A stretch of 7,081 bases of DNA, taken from an uncultured bacterium (GTDB lineage Bacteria > Actinomycetota > Coriobacteriia > Coriobacteriales > Coriobacteriaceae). The notes beneath the pieces were generated by a model. That model was not told the origin of the DNA. It saw nothing but the letters and a program-made list of their open reading frames with translations, and did not search any database. This document shows positions 5,117-7,081 of this stretch, one piece after another. The position numbers and the translations under genes were made by a program. The stretch is from NCBI GenBank assembly GCA_905216045.1, contig CAJMSL010000101.1, positions 1 to 7,081 on the forward strand, written 5' to 3'. Positions within the stretch are counted from its first letter, which is position 1. Each line of letters begins with the position of its first letter.

Positions 5117-6658
5117 ATGTCGTTGAATCTGGGCAGCCTGGGCATGGAAGATGCCTCGTTTAACTTTGGCGGTTCCTACATCATGGCGCTCGACTGCGGC
5201 ACCACCTCGGTACTTGCGACCATCGTCGACGAGTACGGCTGCATCGTCGCGCAGGCACGTCGTAGCGTCAAAACCAGCTTCCCGCGTCCCGGTTGGATAG
5301 AGCAAGACCCCATGGAGGTGCTTGCCAGCCAGATCGGCGTGATGATGGAGGTCCAGTTTAAGAGCGGCATCCATTCTGACCGCATCGCCGCCATCGGTAT
5401 CTCCAACCAGCGCGAGACCACGGTGGTGTGGGACCGCATAAGCGGCCAACCCATCTATAACGCCATCGTGTGGCAATGCCGTCGCACCGCACCTCTGATC
5501 GACGAGCTGGTCGAGCGGGGCGCAGAAGAGCTGGTGCGCTCCCGCACGGGACTTACGCTTGACCCGTATTTCTCGGCCTCCAAGGTGCAGTGGATTCTCG
5601 ACAACGTCGACGGCGCACGCGAGAGCGCGGCGGCGGGCGACCTCATGTTTGGCACCATCGACACCTGGCTCATCTACAACCTCACCGGCGGCCAGGTCTT
5701 TGCCACCGACTACACCAATGCCAGCCGCACGGCACTCTTTAATATCCATACGCTCGATTGGGACGACGACCTGCTGGCGCTCTTTGACGTTCCACGTTCC
5801 ATGATGCCCGAGGTTCGCTGGAGCTCGGGCGACTACGGCCGCGTCGCGAGCGACATCATGACCAATATGCCGCCCATCATGGGCGTGGCGGGCGACCAGC
5901 AGGCGTCGCTGTTCGGCCACTGCTGTTTCCGTCCCGGCCAGACCAAAAACACCTATGGCACGGGCTGCTTTATGCTCATGAACACCGGCGACGAGATCGT
6001 CGAATCCAAGAATGGCCTGGTCTCCACCATCGGTATCGCTGCGGACGGCAAAGTCAGCTATGCACTCGAGGGCTCCATCTTTGCTGCCGGTTCCACCATG
6101 AACTGGCTTCGCAACAACATGGGCATCATCTCGAGCGTGAGCGAGTCGGCACAACTCGCCGCTTCGATTAGCGACAACGAGGGCTGCTACTTCGTTCCCG
6201 CCTTTGCGGGTCTGGGCGCTCCCTGGTGGGACCCGCATGCCCGCGGTATCGTGTGCGGTCTGACCGGCGCCTCGAGCCGTGCGACCATCGTACGTGCCGC
6301 CTGCGAATCCATGGCATATCAGAGCTACGACGTGCTGCGCGCCATGGAGCAGGACGTGGGGCTTTCGATCGAGCGCCTGTCTGTCGATGGCGGTGCCTCG
6401 CGCAACGAGTTCATCATGCAATTCCAGGCCGACCTGCTGGATATCCCCGTGCTGCAATGCGAGACGGTGGAGACCACGGCAATCGGTGCCGCGTACTTGG
6501 CGGGTCTTGCCGTCGGCTATTGGGAAGACCTGGAAGAGCTGGAGCAAAATGCCCAGATCGTTAGGACCTTCCTTTCCCACATGTCCGCCGAGCGCCGCGA
6601 ACAAAACCTTGCGGGCTGGTGTGATGCAGTCAGGCGCTCGCTCAGTACCGCACAGTAG
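5117..6658 (+). CDS. glpK: Glycerol kinase
   Basis: This FGGY-family kinase phosphorylates glycerol to sn-glycerol 3-phosphate with ATP, the entry step for glycerol use and a precursor for lipids. The 513-aa protein matches the family throughout. It has the phosphate loop ALDCGTTS (24-31), glycerol contacts R99-E100 in NQRETT, W119, Y151 in LDPYFSASK and D260 in AGDQQA. It also has IDTWLIYNLTGG, DYTNASRT, KNTYGTGCFML, VPAFAGLGAPWWDPHARG and VDGGASRNEFIMQFQADLL. Numbering is offset by +16 from E. coli through an N-terminal extension of about 18 residues; RBS-like AAAGG (5104-5108) supports ATG 5117 over Met10 or Met23. The loop where enterococcal GlpK carries the HPr-phosphorylated His (YHFYG) reads SDIMTN, so that regulation is probably absent. 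No glpF or glpD is in the window. Confidence 0.95.
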   Translation: MSLNLGSLGMEDASFNFGGSYIMALDCGTTSVLATIVDEYGCIVAQARRSVKTSFPRPGWIEQDPMEVLASQIGVMMEVQFKSGIHSDRIAAIGISNQRETTVVWDRISGQPIYNAIVWQCRRTAPLIDELVERGAEELVRSRTGLTLDPYFSASKVQWILDNVDGARESAAAGDLMFGTIDTWLIYNLTGGQVFATDYTNASRTALFNIHTLDWDDDLLALFDVPRSMMPEVRWSSGDYGRVASDIMTNMPPIMGVAGDQQASLFGHCCFRPGQTKNTYGTGCFMLMNTGDEIVESKNGLVSTIGIAADGKVSYALEGSIFAAGSTMNWLRNNMGIISSVSESAQLAASISDNEGCYFVPAFAGLGAPWWDPHARGIVCGLTGASSRATIVRAACESMAYQSYDVLRAMEQDVGLSIERLSVDGGASRNEFIMQFQADLLDIPVLQCETVETTAIGAAYLAGLAVGYWEDLEELEQNAQIVRTFLSHMSAERREQNLAGWCDAVRRSLSTAQ

Positions 6659-6781
6659 GGCTGCGATGGGCTGCTCGATACAACAAACCGCTAAACTAAT
6701 GCATGGCGTGCGGCGGCAACATTGCTGCGCGCCTTGTCAGCAAGGCCATCTTCCGGCCGCAACGAAAGGGGCAATCAACCC
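6659..6781 (+). other. glpK-upp intergenic region with a small hairpin
   Basis: No gene is supported here. A perfect 6-bp hairpin (6731-6736 with 6741-6746, loop TCAG) has no U-run after it. TAAACT (6692-6697) resembles a -10 but lacks a matching -35. The upp Shine-Dalgarno AAAGGGG lies at 6765-6771. Whether upp is transcribed from glpK or separately is not decided. Confidence 0.35.
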
Positions 6782-7081
6782 ATGACCGTCACCTACGATA
6801 CGTCCCGTGTGACGCTTGTCGATCACCCGCTCGTCCAGCACAAGCTGTCGATCCTGCGCGACAAAAACACCGGCACCAACCAGTTCCGCCAGCTCGTGCG
6901 CGAGCTCGCACTTTTTGACGGCTACGAGGCCATGCGCGACCTGCCCATGGAAGACGTCGAAGTCGAGACCCCCATCACCACCGCAACGTTTAAGCAGCTC
7001 GCCGGCAAAAAGCTCGCCATCGTTCCCATCCTGCGTGCAGGCCTTGGCATGGTCGATGGCATCCTCGACTTGGTACCCTCC
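6782..7081 (+). CDS. upp: Uracil phosphoribosyltransferase, 5' part (runs off the window)
   Basis: The enzyme joins uracil and PRPP to form UMP, the uracil salvage route in the cytosol. One hundred codons are present, about half of the usual 208-210 residues. The N-terminus VTLVDHPLVQHKLSILRD followed by TNQFRQLVREL and the block KKLAIVPILRAGLGMVDGIL are diagnostic of Upp; the last corresponds to the conserved PILRAGLGM segment. The PRPP-binding loop would lie after the window end, so completeness cannot be checked. The start is ATG 6782, with AAAGGGG 10 nt upstream. Its partner is often a uracil permease, not visible here. It lies 123 nt behind glpK on the same strand. Identity is near certain. 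Confidence 0.95.
   Translation, partial: MTVTYDTSRVTLVDHPLVQHKLSILRDKNTGTNQFRQLVRELALFDGYEAMRDLPMEDVEVETPITTATFKQLAGKKLAIVPILRAGLGMVDGILDLVPS

Noticed and set aside
4928..6604. 558-codon minus-strand open frame opposite glpK
   Set aside because: It mirrors the glpK codon pattern, spans the tsaC-glpK junction and shows no recognisable motif. Long antisense frames are common opposite GC-rich genes.
6703..6918. 71-codon plus-strand ORF over the upp start
   Set aside because: Out of frame with upp, Arg/Pro/Ala-rich shadow; upp itself is unmistakable in frame from 6782.

Overview
The window is GC-rich, densely coded, plus-strand DNA. Gene content and protein style point to a gut Coriobacteriia (Actinomycetota), most likely Collinsella or a close relative. 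Reasons: RF1 has the actinobacterial-style SGPGGQ loop, the order is prfA-prmC-(TA)-tsaC, proteins are Ala/Glu-rich, and palindromic repeats resemble ones I remember from Collinsella genomes. The genus call is inference from memory, not from a search.

Layout. (1) Positions 1-307 are the 3' end of an M20-family metallopeptidase, whose stop codon runs into a perfect 35-bp palindrome (307-341). (2) prfA (RF1, 537-1604) follows a 195-nt leader and is closed by a 12-bp hairpin. (3) Positions 1605-2200 hold about 600 bp with no convincing gene but much structure: a 99-bp element with 15-bp inverted ends, a second nested hairpin, and an AT-rich stretch (about 42% GC by hand count over 1861-2040) with a three-stem nested palindrome. 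(4) prmC (2201-3451) encodes the methyltransferase for the GGQ glutamine of release factors. It has its own promoter-like sequence and carries about 115 extra Ala/Glu-rich residues between its two domains. (5) A HigB/RelE-type toxin and XRE antitoxin pair (3527-4211), of lower GC, lies between prmC and tsaC with a palindrome over its probable -10 and RBS. (6) tsaC (t6A synthesis, 4360-5103), glpK (glycerol kinase, 5117-6658) and the start of upp (uracil phosphoribosyltransferase, 6782 to the window end) follow on the same strand.

How the genes relate. prfA and prmC are one functional unit: PrmC methylates the glutamine that RF1 places in the peptidyl-transferase centre. tsaC also serves translation, through tRNA position 37. 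glpK and upp are metabolic (glycerol entry and uracil salvage) and share orientation rather than pathway. The toxin-antitoxin pair looks like an insertion into a housekeeping translation cluster. I see no tRNA, rRNA, CRISPR array, transposase or prophage gene. The least explained parts are the structured spacer after prfA and the PrmC insertion.
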